Source: Acidobacteriota bacterium (GTDB lineage Bacteria > Acidobacteriota > Terriglobia > Terriglobales > Acidobacteriaceae). From it: a stretch of DNA of 63,745 bases. Positions 1 to 8,190 of this stretch are shown piece after piece. The first letter of the stretch is position 1, and every line of letters starts with the position of its first letter. The DNA lies in the NCBI GenBank assembly GCA_003224905.1, contig QIAA01000014.1, positions 1 to 63,745 of the forward strand, read 5' to 3'. The notes beneath the pieces were generated by a model, which was not told where the DNA came from, searched no databases, and worked only from the letters and a program-made list of their open reading frames with translations. A program made the position numbers and the translations under genes.

Positions 1-6
1 TCTGCC

Positions 7-82
7 TTCTGCATTTTGGCCACTAAGTCCTATGTTGTCTAGATTTTACCCGCAACCCCTTTCGATCCAAAGATTTTGCTCG
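7..82. repeat. 76-bp direct repeat, left copy
   Basis: These 76 bases recur without a mismatch at 2775-2850 in the same orientation. Position 6 differs from 2774 and 83 differs from 2851, so the ends are sharp. The two copies bracket the transposase, the membrane protein and the protease. The repeat is far longer than a normal target-site duplication. It could mark a mobile segment, a past recombination between repeats, or a duplicated upstream region. Confidence 0.95.
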
Positions 83-145
83 GTAAGTATCCCTTGACAG
101 TAGGTATACCTCCATGGTAGGTTATTGAGTATGGAAGGTAAGCCC

Positions 146-1099
146 ATGAATCGCAAGCCGAAAATGACGCGGTATACGAAAAAGCACTTCGACTTTCAAT
201 TTCCGGACGACGCTACCTGTTTGGAGTGGCTATTTCGGCGGTTCTATCCTGATGGGACCGTGTTCTGCGACAAGTGCCAGAAGCAGACCAAGCATCATCG
301 CGTGGTCAGCCGTCCATCATACTCTTGCGATTATTGCGGCCATCACGTCCACCCGACCGCTGACACGATCTTCCATAAGTCGCCCACTCCGCTGACAACT
401 TGGTTTTACGCGATTTACCTGATGGCTTCTACCCGGTGCGGAATCTCCGCGAAGCAAATCGAACGCGAAACCGGAGTCACATATAAAACCGCGTGGCGCA
501 TGTTCAAACAGATTCGCATGATGCTTGACGATGAGAACGGCGCGCCATTCGGCGGAAAGGGAACAAAGGGAGTCGAGATCGATGAGACGTACATCGGCGG
601 ACGGCGGCGTGGCCTACGCGGTCGCGTGAATCTGGAATTTCCAGACAAAAAGACGCCAGTAGTCGGAGTAGTAGAACGTGGCGGTAGCGTTCGGGCTTAT
701 GCGACTCTCGACACCAAGAAAGACACAATCATGGGCATCATCAAGGAACGTGTTCTCCCGCAGAGCACGGTGTTCACCGATGACTACTGCGTTTACGATG
801 ATCTCAAGCATCATCGCAACGAATACACGCACCACAGAATCAACCACAGCCAAAAGGTGTACGTGGTCGGCAACATTCACACGAACACAATTGAAGGATT
901 TTGGAGTCTCGTAAAGAACGGACTTCGCGGTGTGTACCATTCAGTCGGGAAGCCTTATCTGCAGTCATATCTTAACGAGTACAGCTTCCGCTACAATCGG
1001 CGCTTCGATGTCCAGCCGATGTTTACGAGTTTCTTAAATCAGATCACAAAACGGGATGCTGTCGTGCGCTCTGCGCCCGCTGTGCAGGAACCGTTCTGA
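146..1099 (+). CDS. IS1595-family (ISXO2-like) transposase
   Basis: This is a DDE-type transposase of the IS1595 group, which cuts and joins DNA at the ends of its own element. Counting from the start used here (317 aa), an N-terminal zinc ribbon has Cys pairs at 41/44 and 61/64. A helix-turn-helix-like stretch lies near 95-125. The catalytic core has the typical VEIDETYIGG motif (Asp146), a second acidic patch at TDDYCVYDD (about 212) and NTIEGFWS (Asn248/Glu250). The length is normal and the frame is intact. I chose ATG 146 because GGAAGG lies 7 bases upstream; TTG 125 and ATG 131 are in-frame alternatives with weaker ribosome sites. A TTGACA box at 94-99 could be its -35 element. I did not find matching terminal inverted repeats, so the element ends are undefined. 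It may still be mobile. Confidence 0.93.
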   Translation: MNRKPKMTRYTKKHFDFQFPDDATCLEWLFRRFYPDGTVFCDKCQKQTKHHRVVSRPSYSCDYCGHHVHPTADTIFHKSPTPLTTWFYAIYLMASTRCGISAKQIERETGVTYKTAWRMFKQIRMMLDDENGAPFGGKGTKGVEIDETYIGGRRRGLRGRVNLEFPDKKTPVVGVVERGGSVRAYATLDTKKDTIMGIIKERVLPQSTVFTDDYCVYDDLKHHRNEYTHHRINHSQKVYVVGNIHTNTIEGFWSLVKNGLRGVYHSVGKPYLQSYLNEYSFRYNRRFDVQPMFTSFLNQITKRDAVVRSAPAVQEPF

Positions 1100-1150
1100 C
1101 TTGGATTCGGTCGGTTTTGGCGAACGCGCCACAACTGAATAGGAAATAGA

Positions 1151-1177
1151 AAGGCCCGATTCGTAGTCGGGCTTTTC
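1151..1177 (+). terminator. Rho-independent terminator after the transposase
   Basis: GCCCGA (1154-1159) pairs with TCGGGC (1167-1172) around a 7-base loop. Flanking A-U and G-U pairs extend the stem, and TTTT follows. It lies about 50 bases after the transposase stop, so the next gene is probably transcribed separately. Confidence 0.8.
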
Positions 1178-1279
1178 TAAGGAAACTCGTGGCGGGCTGT
1201 TGCCGCTCTCGCTCATCTGGAGTATGGCAGCGACTCGCACACAAGTCAACGTTTTGAGCGCGTGGCGGAGGTGTGTGCG

Positions 1280-1783
1280 ATGGGTATTCAGACAGTCGTT
1301 GCGTGGATTCAATTGGCATTGTGGATCATTATTGTTGTCGGGTTTTTAGTGAAGTTGAGGAAAGACGAAGCAGAGATGCCGCTCTGGATTACAAGCACGA
1401 AAGTCATGGCAGTTGCGATTTTGATTGGTTTCTGTCTATCGTCCTTTTCTCTCTACACTGCGTATAAGCGGCCTACCGATTGTCTGCATTGGCATGACCA
1501 GCAACTTCAAGTTATCTATGGAAAGCACTTTAAGAATGAGGTAGTGGATTTGGACGGCAACAAGTTTGACCATTGCGAATTTGAAAATGTAACGTTTCGT
1601 TTCAATGGAACGGCAGGCTACTCCTTCAACCAATGTAGAAATACTGGTTCATCCCTTACCATCAGAACTGACAACGATGCCGTGAATGCGGGTATTTCCT
1701 TGATAAAGATATTGGAGCAGGGATTCCCGGGAACTTCTATCAGAGTCAGTCAAACGGATCAGTACGGGAATCCGATACCATAG
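1280..1783 (+). CDS. Small two-helix membrane protein, unknown function
   Basis: I do not recognise a family. The 167-residue product has two hydrophobic helices (about 5-26 and 44-61) separated by a short charged segment. A roughly 100-residue soluble tail follows, containing DLDGNKFDHCEFENVTF, which resembles the start of a short beta-helix or pentapeptide-like turn series. I chose ATG 1280 over GTG 1262 because GGAGG sits 8 bases before it. It lies inside the repeat-bounded module and converges on the protease gene 17 bases downstream. Base composition looks AT-richer than the rest of the window, which suggests recent acquisition. It could be a partner or target of the protease, but nothing in the sequence proves that. 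Confidence 0.7.
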   Translation: MGIQTVVAWIQLALWIIIVVGFLVKLRKDEAEMPLWITSTKVMAVAILIGFCLSSFSLYTAYKRPTDCLHWHDQQLQVIYGKHFKNEVVDLDGNKFDHCEFENVTFRFNGTAGYSFNQCRNTGSSLTIRTDNDAVNAGISLIKILEQGFPGTSIRVSQTDQYGNPIP

Positions 1784-1800
1784 TGGTTGGGTACGGGTTG

Positions 1801-2775
1801 CTATTCTTTCTTTGGCTCGACCTTGCGAGTCGCCTTTTTCAGGGCGCGCTCAAAATCGCTCTTTGTGAAATCAGTCTTCGCAGCAGAATCCATGGTGGAG
1901 CCTTTGTGCTTCGCGAGTTCCTCTTCTTTGATCTTTCGTCGCATTTCAATCAGCTCCTCGGTGTGCAGTACTTCCAAAATCTGGGTTGCTGGCACCACTA
2001 TGGCAATACCAATGTTAATGCCATCGTCAACGTGTTTCACTTCTGGACTGTCGATCTCTTGAGGATCAATTGACCAATGACCATGAACCAAACCGAGTAG
2101 ATGAACCACATTCGTATAAGCTTGCACCACAGTGTTCTCGTTCGTACCCCATTTGTGGATTCCGTGGGCTATGTCACAGGTCTGTCGAATGAAAACGGGG
2201 GAACCACTGATGCCGCCCAGCGATTTCAACTCTATCAGGTAGGCGTGAATATCACCCAGCTTTGTGGGAACTATGCGCTCATCAGGTGCCATCGCAAGCG
2301 TCCCAATCCTGACGATGGGTAGATTTTTTGCCTTGCCCGTAACTTTCTTGAATAGACCTGTTACCAGAACTTCGTCACCCGCCCCGATGTGAAGTTCCTC
2401 TGCAATTGCAGGCGTGAAGAAAATCGATGTATTGATGGCAAGCAGATCAAATTCTCTAGAAGGCATCCGCCATGGGAACACCGCTACATCGACGGAATCA
2501 CCCAGCTCGTGCCGATACCATTTGACCTCACCGGATTCATTGGCTTCAATTTCGGCAACCTCGCCCGTTCTTTTATTGGCGCGAATTTTGAAAGGAGCAC
2601 CGTCAACCGCATTGGCGACGTGATTAGCAGTCACAAGGTACGGAAAACGGAAGGTGTGCTGTCCCTCCTTCTCTTGCAGCAAAATAAAGAAAGCAGTTCC
2701 TATGTACTTCGTGGTGAAGCCGTGTTCCCGACCAATGAATACGACACACTTTAGAATTTCATCGGGTACGCGCAT
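1801..2775 (-). CDS. Trypsin-like serine protease without signal peptide
   Basis: This 324-aa protein has a chymotrypsin-fold triad in the right order. His52 sits in LVTANHV, an Asp near 96 in SVDVAVF, and Ser190 in GGISGSPVF, which aligns with the GDSGGP motif of S1 proteases. There is no signal peptide, so it should act in the cytoplasm. About 100 residues follow the catalytic Ser and include a Lys/Glu-rich end. The gene converges with the small membrane protein gene. Its ATG ends exactly at the first base of the right-hand 76-bp repeat, so that repeat occupies the place of its promoter and leader. Cytosolic trypsin-like proteases are effectors in several bacterial defence or stress systems. 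Here that is only an inference from the mobile context. A housekeeping peptidase or chaperone-like protease is the alternative. Confidence 0.85.
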   Translation of the reverse strand: MRVPDEILKCVVFIGREHGFTTKYIGTAFFILLQEKEGQHTFRFPYLVTANHVANAVDGAPFKIRANKRTGEVAEIEANESGEVKWYRHELGDSVDVAVFPWRMPSREFDLLAINTSIFFTPAIAEELHIGAGDEVLVTGLFKKVTGKAKNLPIVRIGTLAMAPDERIVPTKLGDIHAYLIELKSLGGISGSPVFIRQTCDIAHGIHKWGTNENTVVQAYTNVVHLLGLVHGHWSIDPQEIDSPEVKHVDDGINIGIAIVVPATQILEVLHTEELIEMRRKIKEEELAKHKGSTMDSAAKTDFTKSDFERALKKATRKVEPKKE

Positions 2776-2850
2776 TCTGCATTTTGGCCACTAAGTCCTA
2801 TGTTGTCTAGATTTTACCCGCAACCCCTTTCGATCCAAAGATTTTGCTCG
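2775..2850. repeat. 76-bp direct repeat, right copy
   Basis: This is identical to 7-82 and in the same orientation. Its first base is the last base of the protease start codon read on the minus strand, so the repeat is the immediate 5' flank of that gene. Copy-to-copy distance is 2768 bases. Confidence 0.95.
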
Positions 2851-2948
2851 TGTTCTCACGGCAACCCCATGATTCCCAAAGATCACAGGAGGAGGGTATA
2901 ACCTCCTGCCGCAGGTACAGACCGGGTTGCTCATCAGTAAAACCTGAA

Positions 2949-3620
2949 TCACCTCTGAGCCGTAAACACCAGGAAGTAATCCATCCCGTCTTTCACAAAA
3001 TCATAGCGGCCCGCGAGGCTGTATCCCGCCTCGGCGGCTTCGCGGATTACAACCTTGCTGCCGACCCCATGGTTCTCGCCGTTTCCGTTGCGGTCAATGA
3101 CGCCTACGCGGGCCCCGGGGCGCAGCGCAGGGCGCAGATTGCGCAGCAGCGCCACCGGCTTCTCTACCTCGTGATAGGTCTTCAGCAGCAGCACAGCATC
3201 GATGGAGTTGGCCGGGAGCTGCGGGTCATCCGGCTGGCTGAGGATCGTCTTCACGTTGGAGAGGTGTTCCTGATCAGCCCGGCGCTCGATGTAGCGAGCA
3301 GCTTCCGGATTGATATCCACGGCGTAAACCACGCCACTCGCGGTAACGCGCTTTGCCGCACGCACCGTAAACCACCCCGAGCCGGCGCCGATGTCCGCAA
3401 CTGTCTTGCCGGCGCTGATGCCCAGCAGGTCCATGACCCGGTCGATCTGCAGCCGCCGTTCCCGCCCGGGCGAATCGAAGACCGAAAGATCACCGGTGTA
3501 CGGCTCGCTGGTCTTCCGCGACTCCGCCGGTGCAGCGGCGGTCTGCGCATGAATCGGGGCGCCGATGCAGCAAGCGAAAAATGCAAGCAGCAGAATACGA
3601 TGTCTGAGTGTCCTGAGCAT
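2949..3620 (-). CDS. Secreted class I SAM-dependent methyltransferase
   Basis: The 223-aa protein starts with a signal peptide: a basic N-region, a hydrophobic core LLLAFFACC, and a probable cut after PIHA (about residue 25). A Rossmann methyltransferase follows with motif I VADIGAGSGWFT at about 74-85 and the acidic end of strand 2 in VYAVDINPE. Methyltransferases need cytosolic SAM, so an exported one is unexpected. Similar proteins are seen in acidobacteria and planctomycetes, and their substrate is unknown. The gene is solitary, between the accessory module and the hybrid kinase. An AGGAGG/CCTCCT hairpin at 2890-2907 lies about 40 bases past its stop but has no clear U-tract. A decayed copy of its last 18 codons, with some downstream DNA, is present near 48058. 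Confidence 0.85.
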   Translation of the reverse strand: MLRTLRHRILLLAFFACCIGAPIHAQTAAAPAESRKTSEPYTGDLSVFDSPGRERRLQIDRVMDLLGISAGKTVADIGAGSGWFTVRAAKRVTASGVVYAVDINPEAARYIERRADQEHLSNVKTILSQPDDPQLPANSIDAVLLLKTYHEVEKPVALLRNLRPALRPGARVGVIDRNGNGENHGVGSKVVIREAAEAGYSLAGRYDFVKDGMDYFLVFTAQR

Positions 3621-3705
3621 GAGAGATTAGATGGAATTAGAAGTGAATAGGTGAGCGATGGTTGGAGACTATCGGCAGTCAGAAATGTTCCGCGGGACCT
3701 GCGTC

Positions 3706-5037
3706 CTATCGCGAGTTTCCTGCCGCTGCAGACTTCACAATCACGTCGTGTGAAGGAGCGGCATCCGGCGAACTTTGACCAGCCGTATCGGCCAGCATTT
3801 TTCTAATTTTCCGTCCGAGCTCAGCAGGTGTAAACGGCTTCTGAATGAATGACACGCCTTGAGTCAGCATGTCGGCGCGGACAAACTCGCCGCTGTAGCC
3901 TGTCATATAAAGGATTTTGATTTTAGGACTGAGCCCGCGGACTTCCTTTGCCAAAGCCGCGCCGTTCATCCGGGGCATAACCACATCGGTGAGCAAGAGA
4001 TCGATTCTGCCTTCTTTCTCGCGCACGATACGCAACGCTTCTTCACCATCGCGTGCTGAGAGCACTTCGCACCCGGACGCGCTCAAGGCCTCGCGAATCA
4101 GGCCGAGCAGGGCTGGAGCGTCTTCGACCACCAGGACGGTTTCCCCCGCAAACCGGGTTTTGGCAGTGTCCTTTCCCAACTCGTGATCTGCGGCTGCCGA
4201 TTCGACGGAAGGAAAATATATTTTGAATTTCGAACCGCGCCCGACTTGGCTTTCCACTTCGATATGTCCGCTGCTCTGCTTCACAATCCCATACACCGTC
4301 GCCAGTCCCAGTCCAGTTCCTGCGCCGACTGCCTTCGTCGTGAAGAAGGGTTCGAAGATGTGTGCCTGGGTCTGCTGGTCCATACCGATTCCCGTGTCGC
4401 TCACTTCGAGCAGGGCGAAGCGGCCGTTCTTTGCGCCTGCTTCGGGCTGTGCGGAATCGGAGTTCGCTCGGACGCTCCTGGTCTGGATGCGCAGCTTGCC
4501 GCCGTTCGGCATCGCGTCGCGCGCGTTGACCACCAGGTTCAGGACGATCTGCTCGATCTGACCGGGATCTGCTTTGACGCGAGTGAGATGGTTGTCCAGC
4601 ACTACGGTGAATTCGATGTTTTCTTTGATCAGGCGACGGAGCATCTTTTCCGTGTTCGTTACGATCTGGTTGATATTCAGGATGACCGGTTCAATAACCT
4701 GCTGACGGCTGAACATCAAGAGCTGGCGCGTGAGCGAAGCAGCACTGTTCGCCGCCTGCTTGATCTGCTCGACTTTCGTGCGATTGGAATCAATCAGTGC
4801 GGCATCATCCAAAAGCAGATCGCTGTACCCGGTAATCACCGCGAGCAGATTGTTGAAGTCATGCGCCACTCCACCAGCCAGGCGGCCAATCGCCTCCATC
4901 TTCTGGGATTGCTCCAGAACCTTTTCGGATTTAGAAACAGACGCGAGTGTCTCGTCTGCTTCCTTCCTGCGAAACCAGTTCAGGACGCGATTTGCACCGT
5001 TTGAAGAGCCCATGAAGTTGTCGCCGTGAGACGTCAC
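3706..5037 (-). CDS. Hybrid sensor histidine kinase with C-terminal receiver
   Basis: This 443-aa two-component protein has no membrane helix and no clear sensor domain. A short N-terminal region leads into the HisKA helix with LAGGVAHDFNNLL (His59). Next comes the HATPase module: an N-box at 167-177, DTGIGM at 214-219 and GTGLGLATVYG at 240-250. The receiver starts with VLVVEDAP at about 301 and has its phospho-Asp at 351 in LLTDVVMPRMNG. The expected Lys is in FIQKPF. The C-terminal receiver suggests it either passes phosphate to an unlinked output protein or uses the receiver for self-regulation. GTG 5037 and ATG 5013 are both possible starts, neither with a strong ribosome site. No dedicated response regulator gene is adjacent. 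Confidence 0.92.
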   Translation of the reverse strand: MTSHGDNFMGSSNGANRVLNWFRRKEADETLASVSKSEKVLEQSQKMEAIGRLAGGVAHDFNNLLAVITGYSDLLLDDAALIDSNRTKVEQIKQAANSAASLTRQLLMFSRQQVIEPVILNINQIVTNTEKMLRRLIKENIEFTVVLDNHLTRVKADPGQIEQIVLNLVVNARDAMPNGGKLRIQTRSVRANSDSAQPEAGAKNGRFALLEVSDTGIGMDQQTQAHIFEPFFTTKAVGAGTGLGLATVYGIVKQSSGHIEVESQVGRGSKFKIYFPSVESAAADHELGKDTAKTRFAGETVLVVEDAPALLGLIREALSASGCEVLSARDGEEALRIVREKEGRIDLLLTDVVMPRMNGAALAKEVRGLSPKIKILYMTGYSGEFVRADMLTQGVSFIQKPFTPAELGRKIRKMLADTAGQSSPDAAPSHDVIVKSAAAGNSR

Positions 5038-5278
5038 ACGGGTAGCGTGCAGCTATTGTCCGTGGGTTCACTGGCGGCGGAAAGAGTACGGTGGATTGGA
5101 ACAGCAGAGTACTAACGTAATCAGGAAAGGAAATGGTGGCTAAGGTTTCGCGTTTGCCACGAGAGTGGGATAAGGCTTCGGCAGCGGACTTCTTTATGTG
5201 ATCAGCAAGAATTCGGCGAGCGCAACCGTTGTAACCATAATCCCGAAGCAGTAATCTTTTGAGCGCGGAGGTGACGAT

Positions 5279-6799
5279 ATGGCTAATCCAAAGACGCTTG
5301 CACCCTCTTCGAAACCCCAAGTCCACAATGGATGGATCCGCAAATCGGATCTCGACGCCTGGCTGGATCGTCACCTGCCGGTGCCGACGCAGGTTGTCTC
5401 CAACGAGGAGTACACGCCCATCCCGCAGACTCCGCAGCAACGCCTTGTTGAGCAGGAAATCGTTGCCAGAGCGGAGCGTCAGGCCCATCGCCTGGGCATG
5501 GACCGCCGCCACTTCCTGCGAACTTCCTGTGGGATGGCTCTGGCCTTCGCCGCCATGAATACGGTGTTCGGACGTTGCTTCCGGGTAGAGGCTGAGGAAC
5601 TATTCGACCCTGCTGCGGTGGCGGAGAACAAGGCCCGCTTCTTCATCTTTGATGTGCAGACGCACCATGTCGCCATGCCCAATCAGGCCCCGCAGGCGGA
5701 CGAGAGTTTTCTCAAAGCGGTGGTCGGGATGCGCGACCTGGCGAGAACGATGAATCCCGCGCTCAAACAACGAGAGCCCAGGATCGAAGATGCTTATATC
5801 GAGAATTACATCAAGGAAATTTTTCTTGACAGCGACACAGACGTGGTCGCGCTCAGCGCCTTGCCGGGATCGTCAGAAGAAACGGATGTCCTCACTCCGG
5901 AAGTAATCTACAAGAGCCGCACGTGGATCAATGAACTTACCAGCTCACCTCGGGTAATCAGTCATGGATATTTTTCTCCTGATCTCGGGCAGCAGAACCT
6001 CGAGTACATGCATGCCCAGACGGAGAAACTCAAGATCGACGCGTGGAAGGGATACAGCGGCGTGGCCCGGGCCCAGGGGAAAGAGGGATGGCGATTGGAC
6101 GACGACAAACTTGCTTACCCGGCGCTGGAATATTCCCGCAAGAAGGGGATTAAGAACATCTGTGTGCACAAGGGCCTGCCTTTTCCAGGCGATGTTAAGT
6201 GGTGGAGTCCTATGGACGTCACCGGGGCAGCCAAGGATTTTCCTGATCTCAATTTTCTGATTTACCACTCCGGTTTCAAGTCACTGGAGGATTCACTCCC
6301 GGCCGCGGAAAATGAATTCAAAACCACCAGCCATATTCCGTGGGTATCGGACATCTGCGGGTGGAAGAAGAAGAATCCCCAGGTTAATAACATTTATATG
6401 GAGATGGGCAGCACGTTCGGCATGATGGTTTCGAGCAGTCCGCTGCTTGCAGCATATGTCATGGGCATGATCATCGATGCTTTTGGCGCTGACCACGTTT
6501 TGTGGGGGACCGACTCCATCTGGTGGGGTTCGCCGCAATGGCAGATCGACGCCTTCCGGCGGCTGCAAATGCCCGATCAGCTGATAAAACGCTTTGGTTG
6601 GAAACCGCTCACCGATGATGTGAAGCGGCAGATCTTCGGCCTCAACGCCGCGCGTGTGTACGGCATTGATCCGGAAGCCAAACGCAATCCGATGCCGAGC
6701 GATTACATTGAGAAGCTGCGCCGGATGTATAAGCAATCCGGCATGGTCGCGCCCAGCAACACGCAGTATGGGTGGGTGCGGGCAGACGTGGAGGCATGA
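5279..6799 (+). CDS. Tat-exported amidohydrolase (metal-dependent TIM-barrel hydrolase)
   Basis: This 506-aa protein belongs to the amidohydrolase-2 type of TIM-barrel hydrolases or decarboxylases. Recognisable parts are the first strand FFIFDVQTHH (the metal-binding HxH position is replaced by THH), a central HKGLPFPG, LIYHSG, and the late WGTDSIWWGSPQWQ with the conserved Asp. A Tat-like signal DRRHFLRTSCGMALAF lies at about residues 75-90, not at the N-terminus. About 73 hydrophilic residues precede it. ATG 5279 has a good GCGGAGGTGACG ribosome site, so the extension is probably real. ATG 5498 would give a conventional Tat start. The natural substrate cannot be read from sequence. Confidence 0.85.
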   Translation: MANPKTLAPSSKPQVHNGWIRKSDLDAWLDRHLPVPTQVVSNEEYTPIPQTPQQRLVEQEIVARAERQAHRLGMDRRHFLRTSCGMALAFAAMNTVFGRCFRVEAEELFDPAAVAENKARFFIFDVQTHHVAMPNQAPQADESFLKAVVGMRDLARTMNPALKQREPRIEDAYIENYIKEIFLDSDTDVVALSALPGSSEETDVLTPEVIYKSRTWINELTSSPRVISHGYFSPDLGQQNLEYMHAQTEKLKIDAWKGYSGVARAQGKEGWRLDDDKLAYPALEYSRKKGIKNICVHKGLPFPGDVKWWSPMDVTGAAKDFPDLNFLIYHSGFKSLEDSLPAAENEFKTTSHIPWVSDICGWKKKNPQVNNIYMEMGSTFGMMVSSSPLLAAYVMGMIIDAFGADHVLWGTDSIWWGSPQWQIDAFRRLQMPDQLIKRFGWKPLTDDVKRQIFGLNAARVYGIDPEAKRNPMPSDYIEKLRRMYKQSGMVAPSNTQYGWVRADVEA

Positions 6800-6889
6800 T
6801 TCGGCTGGTTGCTGGTCTCACAAATAAGATTCATTGATTTCTAGACGTATCTCCAAGAGGTGTGCGGTTCCGTGTAGATTCGGTAAGTT

Positions 6890-8164
6890 TTATTGCGTGA
6901 GAGAAACCGCCAAGCGCATGCGGCTAGCGACAGGTCGGCCGGTCTTGAACGCTGGGATGAACTTCCATGTCGTCGCCGCGTGAATCAGCAGCGGATGAAC
7001 AATTTTTGACTTCCCAGCCGGTTCCGCCCACCGAACCTTCCCCGCAGAATCAATCAGCAACTGCAGGAGCACCTCGGATTGCTGCAGGTCTTTACTTGAA
7101 GTGCCAGCCAAAGCAGGACGACGAAGCAGAATCGGTTCGGGAGGAACAACCTCCAGTTTGCCTGACGATGATTCGCCTATGGCGTCGAACACTTGAGCCC
7201 GTTTCCGGTTACGTTGAGGTGCCTTGGACGCGCCGTCAACCTGGGCACTGATACCACGCCCACTTGCATTCAGAATTGCCGCATGAATCCGGTCCGCATC
7301 GGCCTCGGGCCACATGTCTGTCAGTGAGCTCCATGCCCGCTGCTCACGACCGCTATAAAGATATGCCCACACAATTTCCAGCACTCTCGCCTTCACCACG
7401 CGCAGGCGGTGAATCCGCTCTGCCGAGATGGGCGTAGTTGGGGATAACTTGCCATCACTAGCCTTGAAATCGCGCAGCGAATCAGAGTCAAGTTCTTTGC
7501 GCAGCTCCTCGATTTCGCGGTCAAAATAAGTTTGGAATTCGGAACTCACGTCCAACAGGTGACCGCGCAGGAAGCGGAGCACGACCACAGGAGGAGAGCC
7601 CAATTCGGCTAGACTGAGATTCTCGAAGCCGTCAACGGCAGCAGCATCATCAGTCCAGATTTCAACTCGGCCGTCGAGATCTGAATCAGCAGCACTAAAG
7701 AAGTCTCCTCCGGTAAGGGTCCGCAGCAAACGCGGTGGCTTCTCAAGAGAATAGATTTCATATTCCATGCAGCAGCTGGCCGATGACTTCTTCACTTGAA
7801 AGCCTGCGGCTGGTGCTCCCAGGCCCAGATCTACGCCGAATGTATCGACGTCGAGTTGCGAGACGTTGGCCGCGACGATGAGACTCTGCTTGTCCCAACG
7901 CAAAGCCGCCTCACACGTCCGAGTCGCAAGTTCCTCGGTTCTGGTCGCTTTCACCTGCACACTCACTCCAGTGTGAAACTCTGCTTGAAAACTGCCGCTT
8001 CCATCGCTGCACAGTACATCGTGGTCTTGAGCAGAGCAGAGGACGGAAGTCACCCACGAGAAACAACAGAGTACTAATACCAGTGCGACGCAGCGGAATC
8101 GAAACTGCCTTCCCAATGAAGAGGCTCGAATTTTGTAGATTAGGCGATTGTTGGAATCGAGCAT
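6890..8164 (-). CDS. Exported protein with C-terminal TonB-like domain
   Basis: The 424-aa protein has a long basic N-region and a hydrophobic export helix (about 24-45) ending near LCSAQ. The body is not a family I know. It contains an EIEELRKELDSD helix and a Lys/Arg-rich linker. The last 65 or so residues (VLLQLLIDSAGKV to the end) match the TonB C-terminal fold, including AATTWKFIPAFKTGRPV. Many acidobacterial proteins carry this domain without acting as energy transducers. The start is 26 bases after the stop of the FecR/Trp-rich gene on the same strand, so the two probably form an operon. I saw no clear ribosome site, so the exact start is uncertain. Confidence 0.75.
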   Translation of the reverse strand: MLDSNNRLIYKIRASSLGRQFRFRCVALVLVLCCFSWVTSVLCSAQDHDVLCSDGSGSFQAEFHTGVSVQVKATRTEELATRTCEAALRWDKQSLIVAANVSQLDVDTFGVDLGLGAPAAGFQVKKSSASCCMEYEIYSLEKPPRLLRTLTGGDFFSAADSDLDGRVEIWTDDAAAVDGFENLSLAELGSPPVVVLRFLRGHLLDVSSEFQTYFDREIEELRKELDSDSLRDFKASDGKLSPTTPISAERIHRLRVVKARVLEIVWAYLYSGREQRAWSSLTDMWPEADADRIHAAILNASGRGISAQVDGASKAPQRNRKRAQVFDAIGESSSGKLEVVPPEPILLRRPALAGTSSKDLQQSEVLLQLLIDSAGKVRWAEPAGKSKIVHPLLIHAATTWKFIPAFKTGRPVASRMRLAVSLTQ

Positions 8165-8190
8165 GGCAGACGGTCGTGGCTAGCTGAATG

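Noticed and set aside
146..1260. Terminal inverted repeats of the IS1595 element
   Set aside because: I looked for a reverse complement of the TTGACAG-containing stretch on the right side of the transposase up to 2900 and saw none.
2844..3650. 268-codon open frame on the plus strand over the methyltransferase
   Set aside because: The minus-strand methyltransferase has a signal peptide and SAM motif; the plus frame is its shadow with no features.
4183..5004. 273-codon open frame antisense to the hybrid histidine kinase
   Set aside because: No recognisable motif; the kinase on the other strand has all its boxes.
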